In this document: positions 7,913 to 16,079 of the stretch, in pieces
How positions within the stretch are numbered: the stretch's first letter is position 1
Layout: each line of letters starts with the position of its first letter
Source: Actinomycetes bacterium
Lineage (GTDB): Bacteria; Actinomycetota; Actinomycetes; JACCUZ01
DNA: 51,017 nucleotides
Reading direction: 5' to 3'
Assembly: GCA_035489715.1 (NCBI GenBank)
Contig: DATHAP010000004.1
Coordinates: 1 to 51,017 of the forward strand
Position numbers and translations under genes: made by a program
Notes under the pieces: generated by a model
What the model was told of the DNA's origin: nothing
Seen by the model: the letters and a program-made list of their open reading frames with translations, nothing else
The model's database searches: none

Positions 7913-10039
7913 CTATCCCTGCCGGTCGGTGAGGGCGTCGGTCAACAGGGCCATGAGCGCCTCGCGCTGGACGTCGGTGGAGGAGGCGACCTCCTCGTCG
8001 GAGCCATCGAGGGCCCGCGCGGCGAGGCCCGCCTTGGCATCGATCAGCAAGGCGATCCTGGCGTCCATCGTCTGGGCGGCGATGATCCGCCACGCGGTGA
8101 CGGGCTCGGTCTGGCCGATGCGATGGAGGCGGTCGATCGCCTGGGTCTGCTCGGCGTTGGTCCAGGACAGCTCGGCGAGGACGACGTTGCTCGCGACCTG
8201 GAGGTTCAGTCCCACACCGGCGGCGGTCAGCGAGCAGATCACGACGTGCACGTCGGGGTCGTTGACGAACGCGTCGATGTTGCGCTGACGCACGGCGGAG
8301 GTCTGGTTGCCCCGGACCGAGGCGGTGCGGATGCCTCGAGACTCCAGCAGCTCGGTGGCGGCGTCCATCACGTCGATGTGCTTGGCGAAGAACACGACCT
8401 TGCCGGCGCTGCGGGAGAGCTGGGCGGCGTAGTCGGCAGCCAGAGTGGCCTTTGCCTGGCCGATCCGGCGGACCATCGCGAAGACGTTCTCGCCGGAGGA
8501 CGACTCCCCGGCGTCCGCGAGCTCCCAGCCCGCGACCTTGCCGACAAGCTCCCGGTCGATGCCTTCGACGGTCTCGTCGGGGAACCGTTCCGCGCGGGCG
8601 GCCACGGCAGCGTCGTAGCGACGGACGAGCCGCTGGGCGAGCTCCTGCTCGGCACGGCGGATGGAGAGGGCGGCGGCCGGCTCGAGCTCGACCGGCAGGT
8701 CGGCGATCCGCCGGGAGGGGATCTCGCCGGCGACGTCGACCTTGCGCCGCCGTACGACACCGAGATCGATGACGGCCTGACGGGCAGCCGGGTAGAAGCC
8801 GAGGTCGGCCGGCGTGAGCCCGGTCTCCTCCAGCGTCGAGAGCAGCTGCGGTCCAGGTGCCTTCTCCCCGACCCAGCCGAGGAACTGCCAGATCGGGCGG
8901 AAGTCGTCGATGTCGTTGATCAGCGGGGTGCCGGTGAGCGCCATCATCAGGGGCCGCGTGATCCGCTGGCGGATCAGGTCGGCGATCTCGCGGACGTGCT
9001 GGGAGCGCTGCGACTTCTCGTTCTTGATGAAGTGCGCCTCGTCGACGATCATCCCGCGGAAGCCGTGGGTGGCCATCCAGCCGACGTGACGGTCCAGCAC
9101 GTCGTAGTTGACGACGACGATGTCGGCGAACCCGTCGATGGTCTCGCCGCTGCCGTGCACCACGGTGACGGTGCGCGAAGGGGTCCAGATGTCGACCTCA
9201 CGGGCCCAGTTGGTCTTGACCACGTTGGGCACCACGCACAGCAGCGGGTAGGCGCCGGCAGCCTGCGCGGCGAGCAGCGCCTGGGCGGTCTTGCCGAGCC
9301 CCGGCTCGTCGGCCAGCAGGAACGTGCGGTGCCCGCCGGTCGCCGCTGCGAGCAGCCGTGCCTGGTGCGGCATCAGCTCGAGCCCCGGTGGGAGCCGGAC
9401 CGAGGTCATCGGCTCGGGCAGCTCCATGCACGACGACGCGCCCGGCTCGGGGTGCTCGAACGAGTTGAGCAACGGCCCGATCAGCTCCCAGCCCGCTAGG
9501 CGCCGCTGGCGAAGACGGCGCTGCTCGACGCCGCTGAAGTCGGGCGCGAGGAACGGGTTGGCCAGCTGCGCGCTCATCACCGACTGCGGAGCCACCGAGC
9601 CCTCCCGGCGGACGGCAGCCGCGGCCGGTCTCGGTTTCTCGACCTCGGGGTCGGGCTCCAGCCCGCCCCTGACCTGCATCTCGCGCTTCAGCCTCCGCGC
9701 CGCGTCGCTGACGTCAGCATCGTCGCCGAGCAGGCTCAGCAGGAAAGGCTCGCGGGCCGCGGTCTGGGCCAGGATCGTCGCGATCCCGTCCAGCCGCTTC
9801 AGCTGCGCCTCGCGCTCCGCCTCCCTGGAGCCGGCGGCCTTGACCCGGGCGCGCTCCTCCCGCACCAGCAGCGCGATGGCCTGGAACTTCGCCGGCTGGG
9901 TGCGGCCGCGCTGCACACCCGTCTCGACCTCACGCACCGCCTTGGCGAGGACAGGCAGGATGCCGTCGTTGTCGCGGGGACGACGTTGCCCACGCTTGTC
10001 TGTCCCGGGTGGCCCGGAACGCTGCTGGCGTTGTGCCAA
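7913..10039 (-). CDS. SNF2-family DEAD/DEAH-box ATPase (about 708 aa)
   Basis: Superfamily 2 translocase. Motif I is DEPGLGKT, motif II DEAH, motif III LTGTP; the C-terminal RecA lobe has the SNF2-type AGVGLNL and QAIDRLHRIGQ (motif VI with arginine fingers). About 240 N-terminal residues are charged and largely helical, with no recognised domain. This resembles bacterial stand-alone SNF2 ATPases (HepA/RapA-like in the motor only); no SWIM, nuclease or HNH domain is seen. It probably acts on double-stranded DNA or its protein complexes; the target is unknown. TTG 10039 is chosen because AGGGAGA lies about 6 nt upstream; the frame stays open to 10288, but that extension is Arg-rich and low-complexity. 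The 10040-10330 interval holds no other convincing gene. Confidence 0.82.
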   Translation of the reverse strand: MAQRQQRSGPPGTDKRGQRRPRDNDGILPVLAKAVREVETGVQRGRTQPAKFQAIALLVREERARVKAAGSREAEREAQLKRLDGIATILAQTAAREPFLLSLLGDDADVSDAARRLKREMQVRGGLEPDPEVEKPRPAAAAVRREGSVAPQSVMSAQLANPFLAPDFSGVEQRRLRQRRLAGWELIGPLLNSFEHPEPGASSCMELPEPMTSVRLPPGLELMPHQARLLAAATGGHRTFLLADEPGLGKTAQALLAAQAAGAYPLLCVVPNVVKTNWAREVDIWTPSRTVTVVHGSGETIDGFADIVVVNYDVLDRHVGWMATHGFRGMIVDEAHFIKNEKSQRSQHVREIADLIRQRITRPLMMALTGTPLINDIDDFRPIWQFLGWVGEKAPGPQLLSTLEETGLTPADLGFYPAARQAVIDLGVVRRRKVDVAGEIPSRRIADLPVELEPAAALSIRRAEQELAQRLVRRYDAAVAARAERFPDETVEGIDRELVGKVAGWELADAGESSSGENVFAMVRRIGQAKATLAADYAAQLSRSAGKVVFFAKHIDVMDAATELLESRGIRTASVRGNQTSAVRQRNIDAFVNDPDVHVVICSLTAAGVGLNLQVASNVVLAELSWTNAEQTQAIDRLHRIGQTEPVTAWRIIAAQTMDARIALLIDAKAGLAARALDGSDEEVASSTDVQREALMALLTDALTDRQG

Positions 10040-10330
10040 CGAGACTCTCCCTAGCTGTGCTCTGGCGTCGACCGGCTCAGCCGGCCGGGAATCCCGGGCC
10101 TCGCAGAGCCCCCTCCCGCCGTCGAACGGCCCGGCGACGGCCCCGGTCCGGCTCCCACGCGCGAGGGGCCCCACGCGCGCGATCAGCGCCGCGCACCGAC
10201 GGGTCGAGACGACTCGGCGAGAACCAGAGGCCGCCGAGCTGGGAAGAGGTCTTCCGCAAGACGCCCCACGAGTCAGTGCTGCTGCCATGCTACCCGAGCG
10301 CGCCCGGCACGACCGGGCAGCGCGGCCGGG

Positions 10331-10651
10331 TCACCCGGCGACGAGCCGGACCAGGGCGGCGGTGAGGGCGGCGACCCCGACCACCACGAGGAACGGCGCG
10401 CGCAGCACGATCGCCACCACCGCCGCACCGACGCCGGCGACCCGGGCGTCCACGACCAGCTCGGTCCCGGTGGCGAACGTCTGCACCGCTGCCAGGGCGG
10501 CGAGCAGCGACACCGGCAGCAGGGCGGACACCCGGGCGGCCAGCGGGTGCTCCAGCAGCCGGGCCGGAGCGAGCAGGCCGAGCAGCTTGAGGCCGTAGCA
10601 GCCGGCCGCGGTCACCAGGATGGCGACCCAGAGGGTTGCGCCGTCGCTCAT
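10331..10651 (-). CDS. azlD: AzlD-family branched-chain amino acid exporter small subunit (106 aa)
   Basis: Small membrane protein with about four hydrophobic spans and typical AzlD length. It begins MSDGATLWVAILVTAAGCYG and has an LLP...AALAAV core found in the family. It forms the two-component AzlCD exporter with the upstream gene, expelling branched-chain or other hydrophobic amino acids. The ATG overlaps the azlC stop by 4 bp (ATGA), so the two subunits are translationally coupled. Confidence 0.88.
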   Translation of the reverse strand: MSDGATLWVAILVTAAGCYGLKLLGLLAPARLLEHPLAARVSALLPVSLLAALAAVQTFATGTELVVDARVAGVGAAVVAIVLRAPFLVVVGVAALTAALVRLVAG

Positions 10652-11466
10652 CGCCCACCCTCCTCAGCAGGTCGGTGCCCCTCGGGCGCCTCGGACCCCT
10701 CGGGCGCCCCGTGGTGGTCCCGCTCCGACGCGTCGACGTACGGCTGCTCGCGGTGCCGCAGCACCATGACGACCGGCACGCCGGCGGCGACCAGCACCGG
10801 CAGCCCGGCCGGCACCAGCGGCACGGCGACGAGCGCCACCGCCGCGGCCAGCACAGCCGCGGTCCACTCGGTGGGGCCGCGCAGCCGCGGGGCGAGCAGC
10901 GCGAGGAACGCCGCCGGAGCCGCGGCGTCCAGCCCGTAGTCCCGCGGGTCGCCCACCGCCGACCCGACGACCGCCCCGACCAGCGTGCCGAGGTTCCACA
11001 GCAGGAAGATCGCCAGCCCGGTGACCCAGAAGCCCAGCTGCCCGGCCCGGCGGCCACGGTCCTCGTTGGCGAGGGCGACGGCGGTCGACTCGTCGATGGT
11101 CAGCTGGGCAGCGACCAGCCGGCGACCGCCGCTGACTCGGAGCAGCGGGACCAGCCGGACGCCGTACAGGCCGTTCCGCGCACCCAGCAGGACCGCCGAG
11201 GCGGCGCCGGACATCGGGCTGCCGCCGCCGGCCACGACGCCGACGAAGGCGAACTGCGAACCGCCGGTGAAGACGAGCACCGACAGCGCACAGGTCTGGA
11301 CGATGCTCAGCCCGGCCGCGACGCCGAGCGCGCCGATGGACAGCGCATAGGCGCCGGAGGCCACGCCGACGCCGAGCCCGGTGCGCACCACCGACGCGCG
11401 CACCGTGCGCCAAGAGGCTTCGGTCGGCTCGGTCGGCTCGGTCGGCTCGGTCGGCTCGGTGCTCAC
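10648..11466 (-). CDS. azlC: AzlC-family branched-chain amino acid exporter large subunit (272 aa)
   Basis: Polytopic membrane protein with the AzlC signature: GVAAGLSIVQTCALS, FTGGSQFAFVGV and GARNGLYGVRLVPLL segments, followed by the LTIDESTAVALA conserved stretch. The N-terminus has four in-frame Thr-Glu-Pro units encoded by a 9-bp tandem repeat, then a short helix before the first span. The C-terminal tail of about 30 residues is hydrophilic (PEGSEAPEGH). The start is GTG 11466, overlapping the TGA of the upstream GNAT gene (GTGA). Order GNAT-azlC-azlD with overlaps at both junctions indicates one transcript. Confidence 0.88.
   Translation of the reverse strand: MSTEPTEPTEPTEPTEASWRTVRASVVRTGLGVGVASGAYALSIGALGVAAGLSIVQTCALSVLVFTGGSQFAFVGVVAGGGSPMSGAASAVLLGARNGLYGVRLVPLLRVSGGRRLVAAQLTIDESTAVALANEDRGRRAGQLGFWVTGLAIFLLWNLGTLVGAVVGSAVGDPRDYGLDAAAPAAFLALLAPRLRGPTEWTAAVLAAAVALVAVPLVPAGLPVLVAAGVPVVMVLRHREQPYVDASERDHHGAPEGSEAPEGHRPAEEGGR
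11425..11460. repeat. four 9-bp tandem repeats in azlC 5' end
   Basis: Unit CGGCTCGGT repeated four times exactly, preceded by a partial copy (CGGT). On the coding (minus) strand it encodes TEP repeats, so unit gain or loss keeps the frame. Confidence 0.95.
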
Positions 11467-12005
11467 GCGTCCTCGAGGGAGGTCCGCAGCCGCACCTGCT
11501 CGACGACGACCGCGGAGTCGCCGCGCAGGTCGAGCGTCCGGACGGCGCCATCGGGTGCCCAGCCGGCCCCCTCGAGGAAGGTCCACAGCCCCCGCTCCGG
11601 CTCGCCGAGCCAGACGTGCAGGTGGCTGAACCCCAGCTCGCGCATCACGTCGGCGGAGGCGTTGAGCAACCGGCTGCCGTGCCCGCGGCCCTCCTCGTCG
11701 GGATCCACGCAGAAGACGTGCAGCTCCGCATCAAGGCGGGGGACGAGGTCCGGGTCGGTGGCCGGTGACAGAGCAGACACCCCGACCAGGCGTACGTCGT
11801 CCAGCGCGACCAGCAGGCGGTTCCGCTCGGCGGGCGGGCTCGCGATGGCGGCGGCCCAGGTGTCGACGCCCTCCTGGCCGGCCACCTCCGCCAGGATCTC
11901 GGCCGGCAGGACGTCGGCGTAGACGTGGGCCCACACGGCGCCCTGCACCCGGGCGATCCCCGTCGCGTCCCCGGTCACCGCCCGGCGCACGCTCGCGTCG
12001 GCCAT
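11463..12005 (-). CDS. GNAT-family N-acetyltransferase (180 aa)
   Basis: Good GNAT fold: N-terminal [16 protein letters not shown], a central [20 protein letters not shown] with the acyl-CoA loop [11 protein letters not shown] (motif A, R/Q-x-x-G-x-G), and C-terminal [11 protein letters not shown] as motif B. The acceptor substrate is unknown; the pattern resembles the broad RimI/YhbS-like group. ATG 12005 is used because GGGAGG lies 9 nt upstream; an ATG at 12014 directly abuts that sequence and would have no spacer. It is divergent from thyA, sharing a very short intergenic region, and is the first gene of the azlCD transcript. Confidence 0.85.
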   Translation of the reverse strand: MADASVRRAVTGDATGIARVQGAVWAHVYADVLPAEILAEVAGQEGVDTWAAAIASPPAERNRLLVALDDVRLVGVSALSPATDPDLVPRLDAELHVFCVDPDEEGRGHGSRLLNASADVMRELGFSHLHVWLGEPERGLWTFLEGAGWAPDGAVRTLDLRGDSAVVVEQVRLRTSLEDA

Positions 12006-12025
12006 GACAGGCATCCTCCCAGCCG

Positions 12026-12031
12026 TAGAAT
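12026..12031 (+). promoter_or_regulatory. -10 box (TAGAAT) of thyA
   Basis: TANNNT hexamer; the expected transcription start falls near 12038-12039, at or just before a GTG. Translation may begin there (leaderless) or at GTG 12051, which has GGAGG 5 nt upstream. Confidence 0.4.
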
Positions 12032-12050
12032 GCGAGCCGTGGAGGCACCC

Positions 12051-12845
12051 GTGGACACCCAGTACGAAGACCTCCTGCGCCACGTCCTGGAGACCGGCAC
12101 CGCCAAGTCCGACCGCACCGGCACCGGTGCCCGCTCGGTGTTCGGCCACCAGATGCGCTACGACCTGTCGGCCGGCTTCCCGCTGATCACGACCAAGCGG
12201 GTGCACCTCAAGTCGATCGTCCACGAGCTGCTGTGGTTCCTGCGCGGCGACTCCAACGTGCGCTGGCTGCAGGAGCGCGGCGTCACCATCTGGGACGAGT
12301 GGGCGCGGCCCGACGGCGAGCTCGGCCCGGTCTACGGCGTGCAGTGGCGGTCCTGGCCGACCCCCGACGGCGGCCACGTCGACCAGATCAGCAACGTGCT
12401 CGACCAGCTGCGCACCGACCCCGACTCGCGGCGGATGATCGTGTCGGCCTGGAACGTCGCCGAGGTCCCGCAGATGGCGCTGCCGCCGTGCCACCTCCTC
12501 TTCCAGTTCTACGTCGCCGACGGGCGGCTGTCCTGCCAGCTCTACCAGCGCAGCGCCGACCTGTTCCTGGGCGTGCCGTTCAACATCGCGAGCTACGCGC
12601 TGCTGACCCACATGGTCGCCCAGCAGGTGGGCATCGACGTCGGCGACTTCGTGTGGACCGGCGGCGACTGCCACATCTACGACAACCACGTCGAGCAGGT
12701 CCGGGTGCAGCTGTCGCGGGCGGCCTACCCGTTCCCGGAGCTGCGGCTGAAGCCGGCGCCCTCGCTCTTCGACCACACCTACGAGGACGTCGAGGTCCTC
12801 GGCTACCAGCACCACCCGGCGCTGCGCGCGCCGGTCGCGGTCTGA
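12051..12845 (+). CDS. thyA: thymidylate synthase ThyA (264 aa)
   Basis: Converts dUMP and methylenetetrahydrofolate to dTMP and dihydrofolate. Clear ThyA signatures include [20 protein letters not shown] (folate and phosphate-binding Arg region), [11 protein letters not shown], and the catalytic loop [12 protein letters not shown] with the nucleophile Cys, then [18 protein letters not shown]. The length of 264 aa equals E. coli ThyA. GTG 12051 gives [16 protein letters not shown], which aligns with the MTPYEDLL-type start of mycobacterial ThyA; alternatives are GTG 12039 (leaderless) and ATG 12030. It is followed directly by dfrA, which recycles the dihydrofolate it makes. Confidence 0.97.
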   Translation: MDTQYEDLLRHVLETGTAKSDRTGTGARSVFGHQMRYDLSAGFPLITTKRVHLKSIVHELLWFLRGDSNVRWLQERGVTIWDEWARPDGELGPVYGVQWRSWPTPDGGHVDQISNVLDQLRTDPDSRRMIVSAWNVAEVPQMALPPCHLLFQFYVADGRLSCQLYQRSADLFLGVPFNIASYALLTHMVAQQVGIDVGDFVWTGGDCHIYDNHVEQVRVQLSRAAYPFPELRLKPAPSLFDHTYEDVEVLGYQHHPALRAPVAV

Positions 12846-12865
12846 CCCGGACCACGGCGCTCGAC

Positions 12866-13375
12866 GTGGCCGTCGGCCTGGTCTGGGCACAGGCCCGGGG
12901 CGGCGTGATCGGGGTCGACGGCGGCCTGCCCTGGCACCTGCCCGAGGACCTCGCCCGCTTCCGGGCGCTGACCATCGGCGGCACCGTCGTCATGGGGCGG
13001 GCCACCTGGGAGTCGCTGCCCGCCGCGGTCCGTCCGCTGAGCGGCCGGCGCAACGTCGTGCTCAGCCGCCGGTCCGGGTTCCTGGCCCCCGGCGCGACGG
13101 TCGCGGCCTCCCTCGAGCAGGCCCTGGCCGCCGCGACCGGCGACGTGTGGGTGATCGGCGGGGCGAGCGTCTACCGGGCCGCCATGCCTCTGGCCGACGT
13201 CGCGGTCGTCACGGAGATCGACGCGGCGTACGACGGGGACACCCTGGCCCCGGAGCCCGGCCCCGACTGGGAGCCGGTCGAGCGCGAGCCGGCCGAGGGC
13301 TGGCTGGAGTCGCGGACCGGCCTGCGCTACCGCGTCACCCGCATGGTCCGCCGGACGGCCCAGCGGAAGGTGTAA
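12866..13375 (+). CDS. dfrA: dihydrofolate reductase (169 aa)
   Basis: NADPH-dependent reduction of dihydrofolate to tetrahydrofolate. It starts MAVGLVWAQARGGVIG, matching the MVGLIWAQ start of mycobacterial DHFR, then GGLPWHLPEDLARF (substrate site, with Asp/Glu of the active site), VVMGRATWESLP and VIGGASVYRAAMP (NADPH-binding GG). GTG 12866 was chosen by this homology; no strong Shine-Dalgarno is visible, and a CTG overlapping the thyA stop is a less likely option. The tight thyA-dfrA arrangement couples dTMP synthesis with folate recycling. Confidence 0.95.
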   Translation: MAVGLVWAQARGGVIGVDGGLPWHLPEDLARFRALTIGGTVVMGRATWESLPAAVRPLSGRRNVVLSRRSGFLAPGATVAASLEQALAAATGDVWVIGGASVYRAAMPLADVAVVTEIDAAYDGDTLAPEPGPDWEPVEREPAEGWLESRTGLRYRVTRMVRRTAQRKV

Positions 13376-13484
13376 CGGCCGGGCCGTCCCGGTCGATGTG
13401 ACGGACGGGCCCCGTCGCTGCCCGAACCCCCGAGCGGGTGGCGGCGGGGTTCCTGCACGCCCCGGCCAGGCGCGGCCCTCGGGG

Positions 13485-13490
13485 TAGCGT
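13485..13490 (+). promoter_or_regulatory. -10 box (TAGCGT) of dapA, probable leaderless start
   Basis: TANNNT hexamer 7 nt before the dapA ATG with no Shine-Dalgarno between. This fits leaderless initiation. Confidence 0.45.
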
Positions 13491-13497
13491 GGCGCCC

Positions 13498-14397
13498 ATG
13501 ACGAGCGCGGCGGACGCCTTCGGGCGGGTCCTGACGGCGATGGTCACCCCCTTCCGGTCCGACGGGTCGCTGGACCTCGACGCCGCCCAGGCGCTGGCCG
13601 CCCACCTGGTCGACCACGGGCACGACGGGCTGGTGGTCAGCGGGACGACGGGGGAGTCGCCCACGACCAGCGACGACGAGAAGGACCGGCTGCTCCGTGC
13701 CGTCCTCGAGGCGGTGGGCGGCCGGGCCCGGGTCGTCGCCGGCACCGGCACCAACGACACGCACCACACGGTCGAGCTCTCGCGCGCGGCGGAGAAGGCC
13801 GGTGCCCACGGCTGCCTGGTCGTGACGCCGTACTACAACAAGCCTCCGCAGGCTGCCCTGGTCGCGCACTTCCGGGCGACCGCCGACGCGGTCGGCATCC
13901 CGGTGATCCTCTACGACATTCCGGGCCGCACCGGCACCCCGATCGAGTACGACTCGCTGGTCGCCCTCGCCGGCCACGAGCGGATCCTGGCGGTGAAGGA
14001 CGCCAAGGGCGACCTCTTCGAGGGCTCGCGGGTGATGGCGGAGACGGGCCTCGCCTACTACTCCGGCGACGACCCGATGAACCTGGCCTGGCTGACCTAC
14101 GGCGGCACCGGCGTCATCAGCGTCGTCGGCCACCTGTACGGCGACGACTACACCGCGATGGTAGCCGCCGTCGACCGCGGTGACCTGGCCGGCGCGCTGG
14201 AGATCCACCGCCGGCTGATCCCCGCGGTCCGGGCGATCATGGACAAGTCCTCGCAGGGGGCGATCCGGGCCAAGGCCGCGCTGCAGTCGGCCGGCCTGAT
14301 CCCCGAGCGCACCGTACGACCGCCCCTGCTGCCCGCCGGCGACGACGACGTGACCCGGCTCGCGACGGCCCTGGCGGCCGTCCGGTCCGCTTCGTGA
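13498..14397 (+). CDS. dapA: 4-hydroxy-tetrahydrodipicolinate synthase DapA (299 aa)
   Basis: Condenses pyruvate with aspartate semialdehyde, the first committed step of lysine and meso-diaminopimelate synthesis. TIM-barrel protein with LTAMVTPFRSDGSLD, the GTTGESPT phosphate-like loop, YYNKPPQAAL, VILYDIPGRTGT (catalytic Tyr) and ILAVKDAKGD (Schiff-base Lys). Length is typical. The ATG is at the end of a leaderless-type promoter. The stop overlaps the rnj GTG by 4 bp, so dapA and rnj form one operon, a common actinobacterial pairing. Confidence 0.97.
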   Translation: MTSAADAFGRVLTAMVTPFRSDGSLDLDAAQALAAHLVDHGHDGLVVSGTTGESPTTSDDEKDRLLRAVLEAVGGRARVVAGTGTNDTHHTVELSRAAEKAGAHGCLVVTPYYNKPPQAALVAHFRATADAVGIPVILYDIPGRTGTPIEYDSLVALAGHERILAVKDAKGDLFEGSRVMAETGLAYYSGDDPMNLAWLTYGGTGVISVVGHLYGDDYTAMVAAVDRGDLAGALEIHRRLIPAVRAIMDKSSQGAIRAKAALQSAGLIPERTVRPPLLPAGDDDVTRLATALAAVRSAS

Positions 14398-16079
14398 GCC
14401 ACCCGCACCCCGAGCTCGGTCCCCCGCCGGAGCTCCCCGAGGGCGGGCTGCGCGTCGTCGCCCTCGGCGGCCTCGGCGAGGTCGGCCGCAACATGACCGT
14501 CTTCGAGTACGACGGCCGGCTGCTCGTCGTCGACTGCGGGGTGCTCTTCCCCGAGGACTACCAGCCCGGGGTGGACCTGATCCTGCCCGACTTCGACTAC
14601 ATCCGGGACCGGCTCGACCGGGTCGAGGGCATCGTGCTCACCCACGCCCACGAGGACCACATCGGCGGCGTGCCCTACCTGCTGCGGGAGCGCGCCGACA
14701 TCCCGGTGGTCGGCTCCCGGCTGACCCTCGCCATGGTCGAGGCCAAGCTGCAGGAGCACCGGATCAAGCCCTACACGCTGGAGGTCCGCGAGGGGCAGCG
14801 GGAGCGGATCGGGCCCTTCGACTGCGAGTTCGTCGCGGTCAACCACTCGATCCCGGACGCTCTGGCGGTCGCGATCCGCAGCCCGGCCGGTCTGGTCCTG
14901 CACACCGGCGACTTCAAGATGGACCAGCTCCCGCTGGACGGCCGGATCACCGACCTGCGGGCCTTCGCCAGGCTCGGTGACGAGGGTGTCGACCTGCTGC
15001 TGTCGGACTCCACCAACGCTGAAGTCCCCGGCTTCACCACGCCGGAGCGCGACATCACCCCGGTCCTCGACCGGGTGTTCGCCGAGGCGCGCAAGCGGGT
15101 CATCGTCGCGTCGTTCGCCAGCCACGTGCACCGGGTCCAGCAGGTGCTCGACGCGGCCGTGAAGCACCGCCGAAAGGTCGCGTTCGTCGGACGGTCGATG
15201 GTCCGCAACATGGGCGTGGCCCGCGACCTGGGCTACCTGGAGGTGCCCGGCGGCCTGGTCGTCGACGTCAAGGCGCTCGACGACCTGCCCGACGACCAGA
15301 TCGTCCTGGTGTGCACCGGGTCGCAGGGGGAGCCGATGTCGGCCCTGTCGCGCATCGCCAACCGCGATCACCCGATCCGCATCGGCGAGGGCGACACCGT
15401 GATCCTCGCGTCCTCGCTCATCCCGGGCAACGAGAACCCGGTCTACCGGGTCATCAACGGGCTGTCCCGGTGGGGCGCCAAGGTCGTGCACAAGGCGAAC
15501 GCCCTGGTCCACGTGTCCGGGCACGCGTCCGCCGGCGAGCTGCTCTACGTCTACAACCTCGTCCGCCCGAGCAACGTGATGCCGGTCCACGGCGAGTGGC
15601 GGCACCTGCGCGCCAACGCCGATCTCGCCGTCCTCACCGGCGTGCCGCGTGACCGCACGGTCCTGGCCGAGGACGGGGTCGTCGTCGACCTGGTCGACGG
15701 CCGGGCGAGCATCGTCGGCACCGTGCCCTGCGGCTACGTCTACGTCGACGGGTCGAGCGTCGGCGACGTCACCGACGCCTCGCTCAAGGACCGCCGGATC
15801 CTGCGCGACGAGGGCTTCATCTCGGTCGTGGTCGTCGTCGACTCCGTCACCGGCAAGGTCTCCGGCGGTCCCGAGATCCACGCCAGGGGGTTCGCCGAGG
15901 ACGACTCCGTCTTCGACGACGTACGGGCCAGGATCGAGGACGCTTTGGAGCGCGCTGGCGCCGAGGGCATCGGTGACACCCGCCAGCTCGAGCAGCTGGT
16001 GCGCCGGACGGTCGGCCGCTGGGTGAGCGACACCTACCGGCGCCGGCCAATGATCATCCCGCTCGTGGTCGAGGTCTGA
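14394..16079 (+). CDS. rnj: ribonuclease J (561 aa)
   Basis: Metallo-beta-lactamase/beta-CASP ribonuclease with endo- and 5'-3' exonuclease activity in mRNA decay and rRNA maturation. Metal ligands appear in HAHEDHIGG, with later VNHSIPDAL, HTGDFKMDQ and DSTNAEVPG. The beta-CASP region has ASFASHVHRVQQ, GRSMVRNM, TGSQGEPMSAL and HVSGHASAGEL, and MPVHGEWRHL completes the core. Length 561 fits actinobacterial RNase J. GTG start overlaps the dapA stop. Its last 26 bp overlap, in antisense, the end of the SpoIIE-type gene. Confidence 0.96.
   Translation: MSHPHPELGPPPELPEGGLRVVALGGLGEVGRNMTVFEYDGRLLVVDCGVLFPEDYQPGVDLILPDFDYIRDRLDRVEGIVLTHAHEDHIGGVPYLLRERADIPVVGSRLTLAMVEAKLQEHRIKPYTLEVREGQRERIGPFDCEFVAVNHSIPDALAVAIRSPAGLVLHTGDFKMDQLPLDGRITDLRAFARLGDEGVDLLLSDSTNAEVPGFTTPERDITPVLDRVFAEARKRVIVASFASHVHRVQQVLDAAVKHRRKVAFVGRSMVRNMGVARDLGYLEVPGGLVVDVKALDDLPDDQIVLVCTGSQGEPMSALSRIANRDHPIRIGEGDTVILASSLIPGNENPVYRVINGLSRWGAKVVHKANALVHVSGHASAGELLYVYNLVRPSNVMPVHGEWRHLRANADLAVLTGVPRDRTVLAEDGVVVDLVDGRASIVGTVPCGYVYVDGSSVGDVTDASLKDRRILRDEGFISVVVVVDSVTGKVSGGPEIHARGFAEDDSVFDDVRARIEDALERAGAEGIGDTRQLEQLVRRTVGRWVSDTYRRRPMIIPLVVEV

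Noticed and set aside
10040-10330. Possible gene or N-terminal extension before the SNF2 ATPase
   Set aside because: Open frames here are Arg/Pro-rich without ribosome sites; the TTG at 10039 has a good site, so the interval is treated as non-coding.
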